Assembly: GCF_003473485.1 (NCBI RefSeq)
Contig: NC_053046.1
Coordinates: 34,611,332-34,675,331, forward strand
Direction of reading: 5' to 3'
Length of the DNA: 64,000 bases
Source: Medicago truncatula
Taxonomy: Eukaryota > Streptophyta > Magnoliopsida > Fabales > Fabaceae
The translations under genes and the position numbers were made by a program. The notes beneath the pieces are model-generated. The model was not told the origin of the DNA, did no database searches, and saw only the letters and a list, made by a program, of their open reading frames with translations. Shown piece after piece: positions 12,351 to 24,707 of the stretch; position 1 is the first letter of the stretch; each line of letters starts with the position of its first letter.

Positions 12351-14876
12351 TCATGATTATCCATAGTGAAAAAATAGCCTCAAAGTTTATTGTCTTTGAT
12401 GATAAGCATACCAATCATTACCAACTTCAGCAGTGAACAATCCTTCTATATCTTTTTAAATAGAGACAATCTGGTTCCGCATATTAGCTATGTGTTTCTC
12501 GTGCACAAAACAATAAGTGAAGACTTGTTTCATATTCTCAACACCGTTAGCATAAATCTCACCCGACTTGTTCAATGAATTTGATATGCTAGAACCATCA
12601 TCATTATACTTCACCCTTTTTTCGCTTTCAAATTATACCCTTAAAAAAAATTGACTATTAGAATGCTATTTTGTTGTTATCATTCAAAAAATTAAGAATT
12701 TATATTATATTTGTTATATTGTTGGTATGGTTGAAAACGATAAGTATAGTTGTTACAATATGAAAGTACAAAATATTTATTACCTATACCTATAATTTTA
12801 ATTAAAATCTAATTAATTGTAATCAAAATTTCATAAAAACTACTAATCGTAACTTTGATGTTTTTTCCTTACATGTTTTTTGCATGGTTCTTCACATAAT
12901 TAAAAGTCATTTGTTGTGATTATAACAAACTTTGAAAAGAATTTGGATTTGAGAAATCATAGGTAGTTGTGAGTATTTTATGTGAAGTATCACACGAATA
13001 ACATTTAAGAAAATTCACCTAAATTTTATCCTTATTTTAATTCTAGCAAAAAATATTTAGCTACATTTTCTTAGGTGCATTTTATATGGTTCCTAAATAA
13101 ACTACTCATGACAAGTGTATTGTTAGCCAAGAATCGTATGAAAAAGACAGAAATTCACATGAGTTTTGTCCTTGTTGCAAACTATTTATTTGTTTCTCAG
13201 TTTTCTCATTCGTTAAATTTCTTTTAGCATAGATTTCGTCAAATTTAATAGAATATTTATTTTTAAAATATTAAATTGATAGAGAAAATTTTAGATGATT
13301 ATTTGATTAAATTATTTATTTTAATCAATTCCATATATTTATAAGGATGTGATTTTGTTTACCTACATGTGCATTCTAAACACACACCCGTGATAATTTT
13401 TCAACTGAGATAACCAAGATTTATTTATTTTATATTTTAAGTAGTTTTTAAAAATAAAAAAAAATAAAAAAACTCGTTATCTGGTCCAATGACCAACTAA
13501 TTCGAGGAGTCCAATCTCACCGTCCATTTGTGTGGCCCCTTTTAAATCCATATTTTAGGTAGAAATTAATATTTTATTTAACAAATTACGGGTTTTATCA
13601 CCACTAAAAAATTATGTCTTATACAAAAAAAAATCCCTCAAAAGAAAATTATGTCTTATAATATGAACAATCTTTTTTTACGTTAATTTTAAATCATATC
13701 GATTTTCAATAAATATTATACATATAACGCAAACATCAATTTAGATAACTACAATTTATTTATTTTGCTGTCCAAAAAAAATATATTTTATTTATTTTAT
13801 ACTTTGGGCTGATATTAATAGTTTACTTAATAAAATGTGGGACATAATATGAGTAATTTTTATTTTTTTATAAATCTTGAGTTATATAGACCTTTAATAA
13901 ATATTATACAGAAAACACAAACATCAATATTATGTATATATATCCTGAGCAATTCCATGAAAATACACTGGTGTGTGTATGTCTATATATATAATGGAAG
14001 CGTTTCGTATATCGCAAACCTAATAAAATGTAAACCTAAATGTAATATATCAACCTAAATACTACCGAGTATCCTGTGGTTTGTTGCCTTTTGGTCGTAA
14101 TTGTATCATCGGATTGATCAACCAATCATATATTTTTCATCTTAATATCATATATTTTCCTATCTTATAGAAAATATTGATTTTATTTTATAAGGAAACT
14201 AGTCAATATTTGATTATATAGTGTCAAAGAAAATTAGCAACGAAAAAGAAAATCATGTCTTTTAAAATATGTATCGAATAGCATTGTGTTCTTGAAAATG
14301 TATAAAATCCATCTAAGATTTTAAAATATGCAGCTCTATTTAAAAACAATATTTTATTTTTTAGTTTTTTTATTATTAAATTCAATTTGATTTGATCAAA
14401 ATATTTTTATAATTAAATTGAAATTTATGTTGAGAAATACTTTGCAAAATATATTTGTATTCACAAATGACAATCGTGTCTTAGTCAAAGGTATATAGTT
14501 TCTTTTGTGCCACGTTGACGTAAAGGAAACAACAATCTATAATATCATTTGAATTTGTTTCCACCATAGAATATGTTATGTTGTTTGAAACTTTAATTTA
14601 GGTTTAGGTAAAATGTGAGATTGAGTTCGAATCATGAATATTAATCCATCGAGATAAAAGAATAGGTGAGAGGATAAAAGAATATGTAGTTACTAAAAGA
14701 AATACATATCAAATTTATAAGAAGAAATTTTGTAAAATACTCCTACTCAACAAAAATCAATTATCATTGTTGAATAAAATAAATAGCTACATTTATTCAT
14801 CGAGGATAAAAGAATAATGCTATTTTTTCTATAAAAACAATTATGTTATTTATTACTTGAACAACTTAATAAATGC
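12351..14876. other. Gene-free stretch
   Basis: Very AT-rich intergenic DNA; no gene, RNA gene or paired terminal repeat that I can support. Confidence 0.4.
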
Positions 14877-15098
14877 GAGAGGCCATTCTTCGAGATTGAG
14901 GTTGAACTTGGTAAGATCTTGGATGCATTGAAGTCTCCAATGTGTCAAATTGGAATTAACTTTGATACAATAAATTCACTGTCAATTGAGGCTCATCTTT
15001 ACCGGGCTCTTGATTATAAAGTTATAAGGGAGGCATGGGGCAATATGTGCACGCAAGCAGATCCGAAAAGACATCATGATAATCCCAAGATGCATTGA
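14877..15098 (+). pseudogene. Unidentified exon-like fragment
   Basis: A 73-codon open stretch, higher in GC than its surroundings, reads ERPFFEIEVELGKILDALKS, then CQIGINFDTINSL and EAHLYRALDYKVIREAW, ending at a TGA at 15096-15098. Its composition (balanced charged and hydrophobic residues, no low complexity) looks like real protein. There is no upstream ATG or flanking exon that I can link. I do not recognise the family; it may be a captured or leftover exon. Confidence 0.35.
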
Positions 15099-15345
15099 GC
15101 TCAATAGTTTTGTTGCTTGTAGCTCTGATATAGTTTGATACCTGAAAGTACGTACTGTTTGTGATACCCGATGTGTTGCTATGATTTAGTTTGAAAAATA
15201 ATAATAATAAATGTAATTTTTTATTAAAAATATTCATAATACCAAAATGTGATAACATTGAAAGAGGGGGTGCAAAATCACACAATTGACAAAAGATAGG
15301 GGAAAAAAGTGCAATTAAGCCTAGTATATATTATAATAATTATAA

Positions 15346-15346
15346 T

Positions 15347-15383
<37 letters not shown>

Positions 15384-15390
15384 ATAATGA

Positions 15391-15442
<52 letters not shown>
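15346..15442. repeat. Compound microsatellite (AAC)n then (ATT)n
   Basis: An AAC run (15346-15380) is followed within about 10 bases by an ATT run (about 15391-15442). Simple sequence repeat directly visible. Confidence 0.95.
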
Positions 15443-16011
15443 TTGTTAGTTCGTAAAAAAATATTATTTTCTTTAATTCTAACTTTGTTTGCCCTAGCCT
15501 CAATTTCTAATACATTTTGTTTGTTTGTTTTTTGGTGGCTTTTTTGTTAACAGTCGTTAGAAATAGTGTATTTTAAATTTATATGAAAAAAATTAATGTA
15601 AATTAAAATACGAATTTATTTTAAAGTGGGATTTGTAAAAAATATGAAATTTGTGAGGCGATTAATTAATTAACAATAAGTCATTAATTTATTTTTGTTG
15701 ACAAGCAATTTGCATGATTGTTATATTGACATATTGATACAATTTGAGTAGGATTACACTCTAAAATTTAGAGAGAGAAGTTAGATTTAAAAGAAAGGAA
15801 CTTGACTATACTTTTCATTGATTTTTATCATGAACCAATACCATGCTAATATATACTAGTATATAATACATATACTCTTTCAAAAAATAAAAATTACAAA
15901 CACACAATAAGATGACTACAACGAATGGTTGGATAACTCAAATAGTTTGAACAAAAGGATAAAGAGTTAGAAGTCATGTGTTTAAACCCGATCGAAATTG
16001 CATTCTTAGTA
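15443..16011. other. Gene-free stretch
   Basis: AT-rich, nothing recognisable. Confidence 0.4.
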
Positions 16012-17465
16012 ATCAAATCACATCGTATGGACACCCTTTATGAGTTTGCTTTTGTGCCTCTTTTGCTTCATGATGTTCTTTAATTATCTTTTCTTACCCT
16101 TTAATATCTTTTCACATTTAGAATTGAATTCAAAAGAGGACTTTGAACCTTGAAGAGGATAAAAAAAAGGATGTGCAAGATGGGTACATGTATTTGAATA
16201 CATAAAGAAAATAGGAAGAAAAAAAAGTGAGCCAAGAGATTCTAGCTGTATTCCTCCCCACTTTACAAAGAGGTGTTGTCTAATGTCTCTTGCTTTAAAA
16301 AGAAAAGTAACTATTTGTAAGGTTGGAAATGAGTCAAATTGAGTCGAATTTAGATTCAACTCTTGATTCGTTTAAAATTGAAGCAGTTTGAAACGCAACT
16401 CAAGTTTGCAACATATATCTTTTTTTTTTAATTTGAACTCAACTCAATTCAAATTAGTGAACGAATTGGTTCAACTCAATAGTTCGAATCAAATGAATAA
16501 AAGAAAACTATAAACCACCAAGGTGTTGTTAAGAGAGACAAATTCAAAGAAAAAGTCAACCTTATTTTAATTAGCATACAAATAGCTAAAACACCATATC
16601 GTGGTCTTAAGACCACTTACATGAGTAACCTATGAATTTGTCTTGGCATTATTAATCCATTATCCACGGTATGTTAAGTCATGTATATATCAGGCTACTC
16701 TTTTATAGACATGTTTGCTCCCTATTAGGACTAATGTAGTTTTAACCCTACTTTTTTTTTGCTTTACGCTAACCTCACTAATACAAATGTGCTATGAACA
16801 CGGAAGGATAACTTCCAAATTCATTATATATATTAAAAAATATGAAAGTTAATTCATGAATCATATGAATTGGATCATACATAGTCTAAGTTTAACTCAT
16901 TTATTTAACATGCTTAACTTTCAATTTATGTTTGACTCATTTAATTTATAAATCAAATTCAATGAATCAATTATTGAATCGAGTTAGAACGATTCAGTTT
17001 ATTGTTTACTCTATTTTATTATTCATTTGTTTATGTAAAGTTCAAAATAATTTGGCTTTGTTTATCATCTTGGGTATATGCGCCTTTGAACTTTTTGTAT
17101 TCCTAATTCTTTTTTATAAAATATAGGTATATAATGTTACTTAATCAAATCTTAAAGATTAAGGAAACTCTTGCCATGCAGTCATGCACAAATATATATA
17201 CGCCAAACATGATACAATAAAGTGGCACTTGAAGCTTAAAAGTTTAGTGACGAACACAAAAATAACTTGCAAATGATGAAGATCACTATACGTCCTAATT
17301 TATCGATAAAGTGATAGATATATACGTAGATTCATGAACTATTTGATTATAATTAATATAAAGTGATATAAGTGATAGATACGTAAATTCACAAACTATT
17401 TGATTATGATTAACCAATGCGTATATAAAAATATATGTTGAAAAATATTAATTCTTTAAATAAAT
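16012..17465. repeat. Direct duplication copy A, upstream of the PDLP gene
   Basis: Matches copy B at 19505-20285 in the same orientation over its whole length (for example TGAGTTTGCTTTTGTGCCTC, GACTTTGAACCTTGAAGAGG, TATGCGCCTTTGAACTTTTT, AAGCTTAAAAGTTTAGTG). Copy A carries about 700 extra bases (roughly 16314-17015) absent from copy B; these look like a later insertion but no clear inverted ends were found. Confidence 0.8.
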
Positions 17466-17746
17466 TTATATTATCTCAAATGAATATAAAAGGAGCACTA
17501 ATTTGAAAATGAATGATAGAATGCTTTTCCCCTTTTTTACAAATAGATATGACATGGCTATTCCATATACAATTCTCTTATTTAAACCAACTCAAGTTCC
17601 ATACTCATAGGTCTTTAATCTCCCCATAGTTCAAAGTTTTCATATTCTAAGCAAATCATAGGGTATCACATCACATATTCTATATGCATATAATATAACA
17701 TATTGCATACATATTACATACTCTCAACCAATAACAACAACAAAAA

Positions 17747-19466
17747 ATGGTGAGATTCTTCAAAATCATCTTTCTTTTTTCTACCACCCTTTTTCTTTCT
17801 TTATCAGAATCATCAACCACAAACCTCTACCTATACGGTGGTTGCACACAACAAATGTACACACCAAACTCACCCTACGAGTCAAACCTAAATTCACTCC
17901 TCACTTCACTAGTCAATTCAGCAACATACTCATCCTACAACAACTTCACCGTCCTAGGGTCCACCCAACAAGACATAATCTATGGCCTATATCAATGCCG
18001 TGGCGACCTCGCTATGCCGGACTGTGCCTCCTGTGTCGCACGCGCTGTCACACGTGCCGGTGACATGTGCCGCGACACGTGCGGAGGCACAGTCCAGCTC
18101 GACGGTTGTTTGGTGAAGTATGACAATGCTACTTTTTTGGGTGTGGAGGATAAGAATGTTTTGTTGAAAAAGTGTGGGCCTTCCGTGGGCTATAATCCAG
18201 AAGCCATGGGCTCGAGAGATGCTGTGCTTGGCGGGCTTGTGGGCTTAGGTGGGCCTTTTAGGGTTGGTGGGTCGGGTATGGTACGTGGTGTTGCCCAGTG
18301 TACTGGGGATCTTAGTTTTGGGGAGTGTCAAGATTGTGTTGTTGAAGCGATCGGACGGTTGAAAAGTGATTGTGGTACTGCAGATTATGGAGATTTGTTC
18401 TTGGGAAAATGTTATGCAAGATATTCTACTGGTGGGGCCCATGATACTTCTAAGGCCCATGGTAAGGCCCGTCGTGGGCTCTTCTTCATGCTACCTTTGT
18501 TGCTTCTACTTCTTTTTTAATCAAAAGGAATGAAATGAAGAGTAATGGAGATTGGGTGGTGATTATGTGATTTAATTTGAATTGTAAATTTGTTTAAGAT
18601 CAACTTCTTTTTTCATTGGTAAACTGTAATAAGCAAAATTTCAAGTATGCTTTCTTCTGGTCATCAAAAGGAAAAAAAGTCATGTTTTCTTTTACTTTAT
18701 GTTTTTTTCAGTATGATTCTTCCATGCAAATTTGTAAACATTGATTTGGAGGATGTGGTAGATTCAACTAAAATAAGTAAAATAAATATATACCCAATGT
18801 TTTATTTATTTCAACATGTTCCAAGGAGATTTGTAAGAAAAAAAGGAACACGCATATTTTTCTTCTAATAGTTTATTTACTTGTGAAAATATTAGGGTTT
18901 GTTCTTTATTAAAAAATAAAAACATATTATGTTTTGTTACGCATATATTTTATTTGTACATTTTTTACTTTAATTGATATTGCTTTGTTTTAGTTTTATA
19001 ACATTCATATTATGGAATGTATATAAATTTTAGTTTCAATATTCTAGTTTGTATGTTTTTAAATTCAATTTTCTTTTTAAATTATGTTATTAAAATAAAA
19101 TGTATAGTACAAAAAAAGAATCAAAGTTGATGTTATTCCCTTTGAATTTTGATAATATGTGGTATAAATTGCCTGACTTATTTTGTTGGATGGCTTGCAG
19201 GAAAATTTGGTATAGAAGGTGAAAAGAGATTTGCATTAATCATTGGGTTATTAGCAGGAGCAGCCATACTTGTTATTCTCATTGCTTTCTTGACCAAGAT
19301 TTGTAGGAGACAGGGTAAGTAGTACTAGACTTTTTTTTTTTTTTTTTGTAGGAGTATAATCAATTCAATCATAAAAAAATAAAAGCATATAACCATTGGA
19401 TCGATTAAGCAATATCTTGACATGATTTTTTTTGTGCTTGTATCTTTTTTCCATGCAGGTAAATAA
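17747..19466 (+). CDS. PDLP7: Plasmodesmata-located protein (two Gnk2/DUF26 domains)
   Basis: Exons 17747-18461, 19201-19314 and 19459-19466 join into 278 residues. A signal peptide (about 1-24) is followed by two extracellular Gnk2/DUF26 domains, each with the C-X8-C-X2-C core: CRGDLAMPDCASC and CTGDLSFGECQDC, and then one transmembrane helix (FALIIGLLAGAAILVILIAF) and a short basic cytosolic tail KICRRQGK. This is the architecture of plasmodesmata-located proteins, type I membrane proteins of cell-to-cell channels that regulate callose and trafficking. The last intron is optional for coding: reading through its donor also ends after GK. If intron 1 is retained, the frame from exon 1 instead runs to a stop at 18518-18520 with a tail rich in leucine (see findings). 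The symbol follows similarity plus gene order next to HSP15.7 and ARL8; another PDLP number is possible. Confidence 0.88.
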
Positions 19467-19504
19467 GTTAAATTAAGTTTGTGACACTTAGTGGCATTTC
19501 CACT

Positions 19505-20285
19505 GATCAAATCTCACCGTATGGACTTCCTCTATGAGTTTGCTTTTGTGCCTCTTTTGCTTCATGATGTGCTTTATCTTTTGTCACCCTTTTTAATTCT
19601 CTTTCAAATTTAAAATTGAATTCAAAAGACGACTTTGAACCTTGAAGAGGATACAAAAAAGAATGTGCAAGATGGGGTACTTGTATTTGAATACAAAAAG
19701 AAAAGAGGAAAAAAGAAGTGAGCCAAGAGATTCTAGTTGCTTTCCACTTTACAAAGTTGTGTTATTTAAAGTCTCATGCTTTACAAGCAAAAGTAACTAT
19801 ATTATTATTCATTTATTTCTGTAAAGTTCAATAATAATTTTGCATTATTTACAATACTTGGTATATGCGCCTTTGAACTTTTTGGATACCTAATTTTTTT
19901 TTATAAAATATAGTTATGTACTATTTAGTTACTTAATCAAAGCTTATAGATTAAGGAAACGCTTACCTTGCAGTCAAGCACAAATAATATAGACCAAACA
20001 TGATGTAGTAAAGTGGAAGTGGAAGTAGTAGTAGAAGTTCTTTTTGCACCAAAAAGAAGGTGGTGGTAGAAGCTTAAAAGTTTAGTGCCGGGCTCAAATA
20101 TAAGTTATAAATGAAGATAGGGTAAAGAAATTAAATAGTAACTTAGCAATATGATATGATGTGATATAAGTGGTAGTTACTTAGGCCAGTTCATAATCTA
20201 TTATTTTGGTCGTTGAGTCAATCTCCAATCAATATGTATAAAAACATATAGGTTAAAAAGATGTCAATTTTTAAATAAGAACATG
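19505..20285. repeat. Direct duplication copy B, downstream of the PDLP gene
   Basis: About 780 bp, colinear with copy A (16012-17465) without its inner 700-bp extra block. It starts about 40 bp after the PDLP stop codon, so the two copies bracket the gene at a distance of about 3.5 kb. Confidence 0.8.
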
Positions 20286-21378
20286 CATAAAACTCTTATG
20301 AGAATAATGGGTAATTCACACAATTAACCAACTATAGGTTTGATTTTCAGTGATTGTGACTAAAGAAAACTCTCTTGAAAAGTATTTCCATTACACTCGA
20401 CATACCTCAAGTTATTAGTCTCCTCATATAGAATTGGGTAGAGAAGCCCTAATTTAACAAAAGAAGTATTCAAAAGAAACAATTACTTTTGTTGCAATCT
20501 CTTAACGCATGAGCATGATTGTGAAACAAAGAGATGCTAATCATTATCTATATTATTATACTCAGTATTTTAATAATATCTATATATATAAATGAAATAT
20601 CAAATTTTGGTGCAACCATTTTTTCCTTCTAATTTTACCTTTTATTTAAACTTGATAAAAAAAAATATTATATTTATGTTACCTAATAATAATAAAAAAG
20701 GATTGACAAAACGTTTTAGGGAAAAGTAAATCGTCTCATCTCGATTATGACAATATTTTAAGACAAAAAAACAAACATGTTGAAGAAGTAACTGACTACT
20801 AAAAAGTAATGTTGCCTCCACCCACTTTTTTTTATTATGATCGTGTTATCGGTGCGGAATATTTACTTATATTTGTTACTGTAATAACTAATTTATATCA
20901 GTAATTTGATTAACCATCTTTAATGATTTATTGTTACTAATCATATGTTTCTCATCCATGAAACTTGAACCCACTCTGATCAACGTAAGAGAAAAGTGTA
21001 ATTTAAACTCACAATTCCTGTAATTTTCTAAAGTACATTATAAGTGACAAGCTTTTTTTCTTTTCAGTAAGAGGCTAGCTTATTGTGTTCCATTGCTCTT
21101 ACTTATTCTATTTCAAATCTCAAATTTCAAGCTCAAACCAAACAACTAATCCAAATATGAAGAGAAGCATAGGCTACTTAGTATGTTCAAAACAAAAATC
21201 AAAACATAAAACGTGTGCTAATGTCTTATCGCGCCCCCTGCACTTTCCCCTCGTCATATGAATATTCCGGATTCTATCTCCATAAATGGATAGAAACAGA
21301 TAAAAAAAACCCTATTTTTTCAAATTTTAAAATCTGAAAAATAGGGCACCCACCAATTGGAGGATGTTATTAAAAAAA
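20286..21378. other. Gene-free stretch
   Basis: AT-rich intergenic DNA. A small palindrome (CCCTATTTTTTC ... GAAAAATAGGG) lies at about 21310-21350, next to the following element. Confidence 0.4.
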
Positions 21379-22228
21379 GACTATTTCTTTTCTCATCCTA
21401 TCTATTTCTTGTGCCTCCTTTTTTTTTACGAAAATGTTCTTGGGATTCTATAATCCGAAGTGAGTTTTCTTCGTGTTTTGAGATGAAAAAAATGAGTTTT
21501 TCATCAATTCGAATTTTACAATCCAAATACCCAAAAAAATAGGTCGTGTTCCTTATTTATTTTTTTAGATTATAAAATCTGAACACCCTCTTATGTTAAG
21601 AATTCAGAGAAAAACAGAATAATAAATTGTATTAGCTCAAAGACTAAGCATATTTGTAACATGGATAATCAGTTTACGAACCATACTAATTATCCCAACC
21701 CTCCTCCTTTCAAGTCATTGTTAGTTGTTTCCATCGAGTCCTAGTCGAAAATCCAGTTTTCAGGCTATTTGCTCATATTATTTTGAAACTTGCTCCGAAA
21801 ATCAAAAGAAAAAAAAATCCAACTGATTGTTGAAAAAATCTCAGTAGAAGGGACTTCTTACCAGACTTCGTCCCTCAAAATCCAAAATTTCATCGTTTAG
21901 ACCTTTTTTTTTTTTTATATTCTCAGCAAAATCCAAAAAAATTGTATTAACTTTATTTGATTTTTAGAATTTTTTGGTGGTTTTTTAATATTTTATTTGA
22001 CATGTTTTATAATTTTACTTTGTTTTTTGGTTGTTTTGAAAAGGAAAATTCATAAATGCTAAAATATGAAAGATTCTGATTGCTATTATATATAAGCATA
22101 TTTGAGATTCTATAATCCAAACACATCCGAACTATGTTCGGATTATAGAATCCAAAACCCATAAACATTTTGGTAAAAAAAAAATAAGGCATACGCGAAG
22201 TAGATAGGGTGTGAAAAGCAAAATAGTC
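21379..22228. mobile_element. Mutator-type MITE with long inverted ends (copy 1)
   Basis: Left end GACTATTTCTTTTCTCATCC and right end (reverse-complemented) GACTATTTTGCTTTTCACACC continue as inverted repeats for about 90 bp, including GATTCTATAATCCGAA on both arms. Flanks TTAAAAAAA (21370-21378) and CTAAAGAAA (22229-22237) agree at 7 of 9 positions, fitting a decayed 9-bp Mutator-type target duplication. No transposase. Related to the copy at 54361-55079. Confidence 0.65.
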
Positions 22229-22388
22229 CTAAAGAAAATCATAAAACTTTTAGCCTAGTTAGTACTAGGCCCAAAAATGGATAGGCCTATATGTCAAACC
22301 CAATTGCTATCATGTTCCATAAGATCATAACTAGAAGAACCTAGAAGATTTGATTAATTAAAGAACACAGGATTATGATCAATTCAAA

Positions 22389-22401
22389 GAATATTCTAGA
22401 G
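22389..22401 (+). promoter_or_regulatory. Heat-shock element
   Basis: GAATATTCTAGAG is three alternating GAA/TTC units with correct 2-bp spacing (the third unit reads GAG), 116 bp before the start codon of the small heat-shock protein gene. This is the binding site form of heat-shock transcription factors. Confidence 0.75.
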
Positions 22402-22516
22402 TGTCTCATCATAAACACAAAACGAAACATATATCACGAAATTTGAAACTACAACATCATATCATATCATATAACATTTAATTCATCACTTTCGTTGTAG
22501 TATCAAATCATCACTA

Positions 22517-23443
22517 ATGGCTGAAACTATACTTGGATACCCTTTTAAACGCTTTTTCTTGGATCATACTCCAATTTTTAGGGGATACTCTGGCTCAACA
22601 GCACTCTTGGATTGGATTGAATCCCCAACTTCTCATATCCTCAAAATCAACGTTCCAGGTAATGACACTCTCACTTTTTTCTCTTCTTTTAATTTTATTG
22701 ACCCAAATGGTACCTTGAGTTGTGATTCTACTATGTTTTGTTTTGTTGTAAATATATAGTAATCGTTTGTGGATTAGAATATTTGTAGTACTAACACTTA
22801 TGATAGATGGCGCCTCTAGTGTTCGACACATGTCCGACATCGATAGTTCACTGACATGATACACATAATTACATTTACATTGAATTATGTTTCATAGTTT
22901 AAAGTTATCATCAACGTTGATGAGTCTGATGTTTGTGTTCGTACTTTGTAGATTTGAATCTTTGTAACACATACACTTTTGATGGACAATGACTCTTGTG
23001 TTCAACAATGTCCTGCATCAATAGGACACCGATACACATAATTACATTGAATTAATTTTAAACTATTATCAATATGGATGTGTTCATGTCTGTGTTTGTG
23101 CTTCATACCTTAATTGATTTTGATCAAGTTTTGGGTGATATGTCATTTGGATATAGGATTCAACAAAGATGAGATAAAAGTACAAATTGAGGAAGGGAAC
23201 ATTTTGCACGTGAGAGGTGAAGGTGTGAAAGAGGAGAATTTAGGAAAGGACATTGTTTGGCATGCAGCTGAGAGAGGGATTGGAAAAAGAGATTTTTCAA
23301 GGATGATTGAATTGCCTGAGAATGTGAAATTGGATCAGATTAAGGCACATGTGGAAAATGGAGTTCTCACCGTTCTTGTACCTAAAGATGCATCACCTAA
23401 ATCACATAAAGTTCGAAACATTAACATCACTAGTAAACTTTAA
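22517..23443 (+). CDS. HSP15.7: Peroxisomal class small heat-shock protein (15.7 kDa type)
   Basis: Two exons, 22517-22658 and 23157-23443, give 142 residues. The alpha-crystallin domain begins at about residue 30 (DWIESPTSHILKINVPGF) and shows NKDEIKVQIEEGN, a DFSRMIELPENVKLDQIKAH strand region and the hallmark GVLTVLVPK. The chain ends in SKL, a perfect type-1 peroxisomal targeting signal, as in Arabidopsis HSP15.7. Small HSPs form oligomers that hold unfolding proteins in solution. The upstream heat-shock element suggests stress induction. Length is normal for the family (about 140). The intron contains an internal duplication (22784-23110). Confidence 0.93.
22784..23110 (+). repeat. Tandem duplication inside the HSP15.7 intron
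   Basis: Two diverged copies (about 22784-22945 and 22965-23110) share the order: TGATGGA/TAGATGG, GTGTTC, TGTCC, GATACACATAATTACAT, TGAATTA, ATCAA and GTTTGTG. The GTGTTCGACACATGTCC type phrase also occurs as a weaker match near 6295. Confidence 0.6.
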
Positions 23444-24707
23444 GATTTGCAAAATTATAGATAGGAATAAAAATGGAGAGAAAATTATGGAAAATAGATG
23501 TATCCTATGATGTAAACAATTGCATGGTGTGATCAAGAATCAATGTTTGGTTAATACTTAATATAATAAGGCTTTTCCGTGATCAATTTTAATGCTTATC
23601 CAACCCATGGTTCCTTTCTTTGATCGCTTCCAGTGGAACACCTCCTGCACAATTATAATGTTGTTAGTTACTGCTTTTCCTATTAGGATTGAAACTACTT
23701 CAGAAAGGGCTTAACATGTTTTCCATCTACATCACAACATTTGAGCAAGAATCTTAGCGACAGTCTTATAAGACACATTGCATAAGTTGGTAGGTTGAGA
23801 ATCATGTGATTCAGACATTGAATCAACATTTAGAATGAGGATAACAAGCAAATCATTAATAGAATTTATTTCATAATGATAAAATTGCACAAATCATGAC
23901 TTAACACTTTTCATTAACTTTGGTAAAAAAAATAAACCCTCGAACATATGAACTCTCGGAGCTTAAAAAGGCCCTATATGTTTGATAGTCCTAAAAATCT
24001 CTTGTGGTGTAAGCAAAAAGGTCATTTTTTGAATATGGTGCTCATTTAACTGAGAAAAAGCACCATGGAAGCCATTGGTAATATCATATCACTATATTTT
24101 AGTAAAACCATAATTTTGATACTCTAATTGAGATATTTTTACAAATCCACGATAATATCATCCAATTTAATGACGTAGTAATATATTATGTGACTTGACA
24201 TAAAAAGAATGACCTAATTTACGCGAGTCTTCCAAAATACGGGGTTAAATTGAGTCATATGATCAAATATACATAGTTAAAAGAAGATCAATTGAAATGA
24301 TACAAGAGGTTGGAAGTAAACAATTTATTGTCATGTCATCAAATTAAATGGTATTTTTTATAATGAGAGATCAAAATTGCGGAATTAAAAATAGAAGACC
24401 AAAATTTTGTAGAAAAAAATAGAAGACCAAATTGGAGTTCTACCAAAATGGAGAACCAAAATTTCATGTACATTTTTTTATGGGTCATGTTAAGGATTTA
24501 AAAATAAAAATAATTGAAAATTTTATATAGAAAGAAATTGTTTTGTTGTTTCAATATGTTGAATGCATAATTCTCAAAATAAAGTTTCCACTTTAAATCT
24601 TTTAGCAAGTACACTTGTTAACATTTCTCTTCTTTTATTATCAGTTTACTATATGACCGTTAGAAACATCAAACACTTGGAGGTTAACTTTCACATATTA
24701 GAAGTTG
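23444..24707. other. Gene-free stretch
   Basis: HSP15.7 3' flank and AT-rich intergenic DNA; nothing else recognised. Confidence 0.4.

Noticed and set aside
16084..16359. 91-codon minus-strand frame
   Set aside because: Lies in duplication copy A; the matching copy B does not keep the frame, so it is chance.
18245..18460. Minus-strand open frame across the PDLP gene
   Set aside because: Shadow of the clearly coding plus strand.
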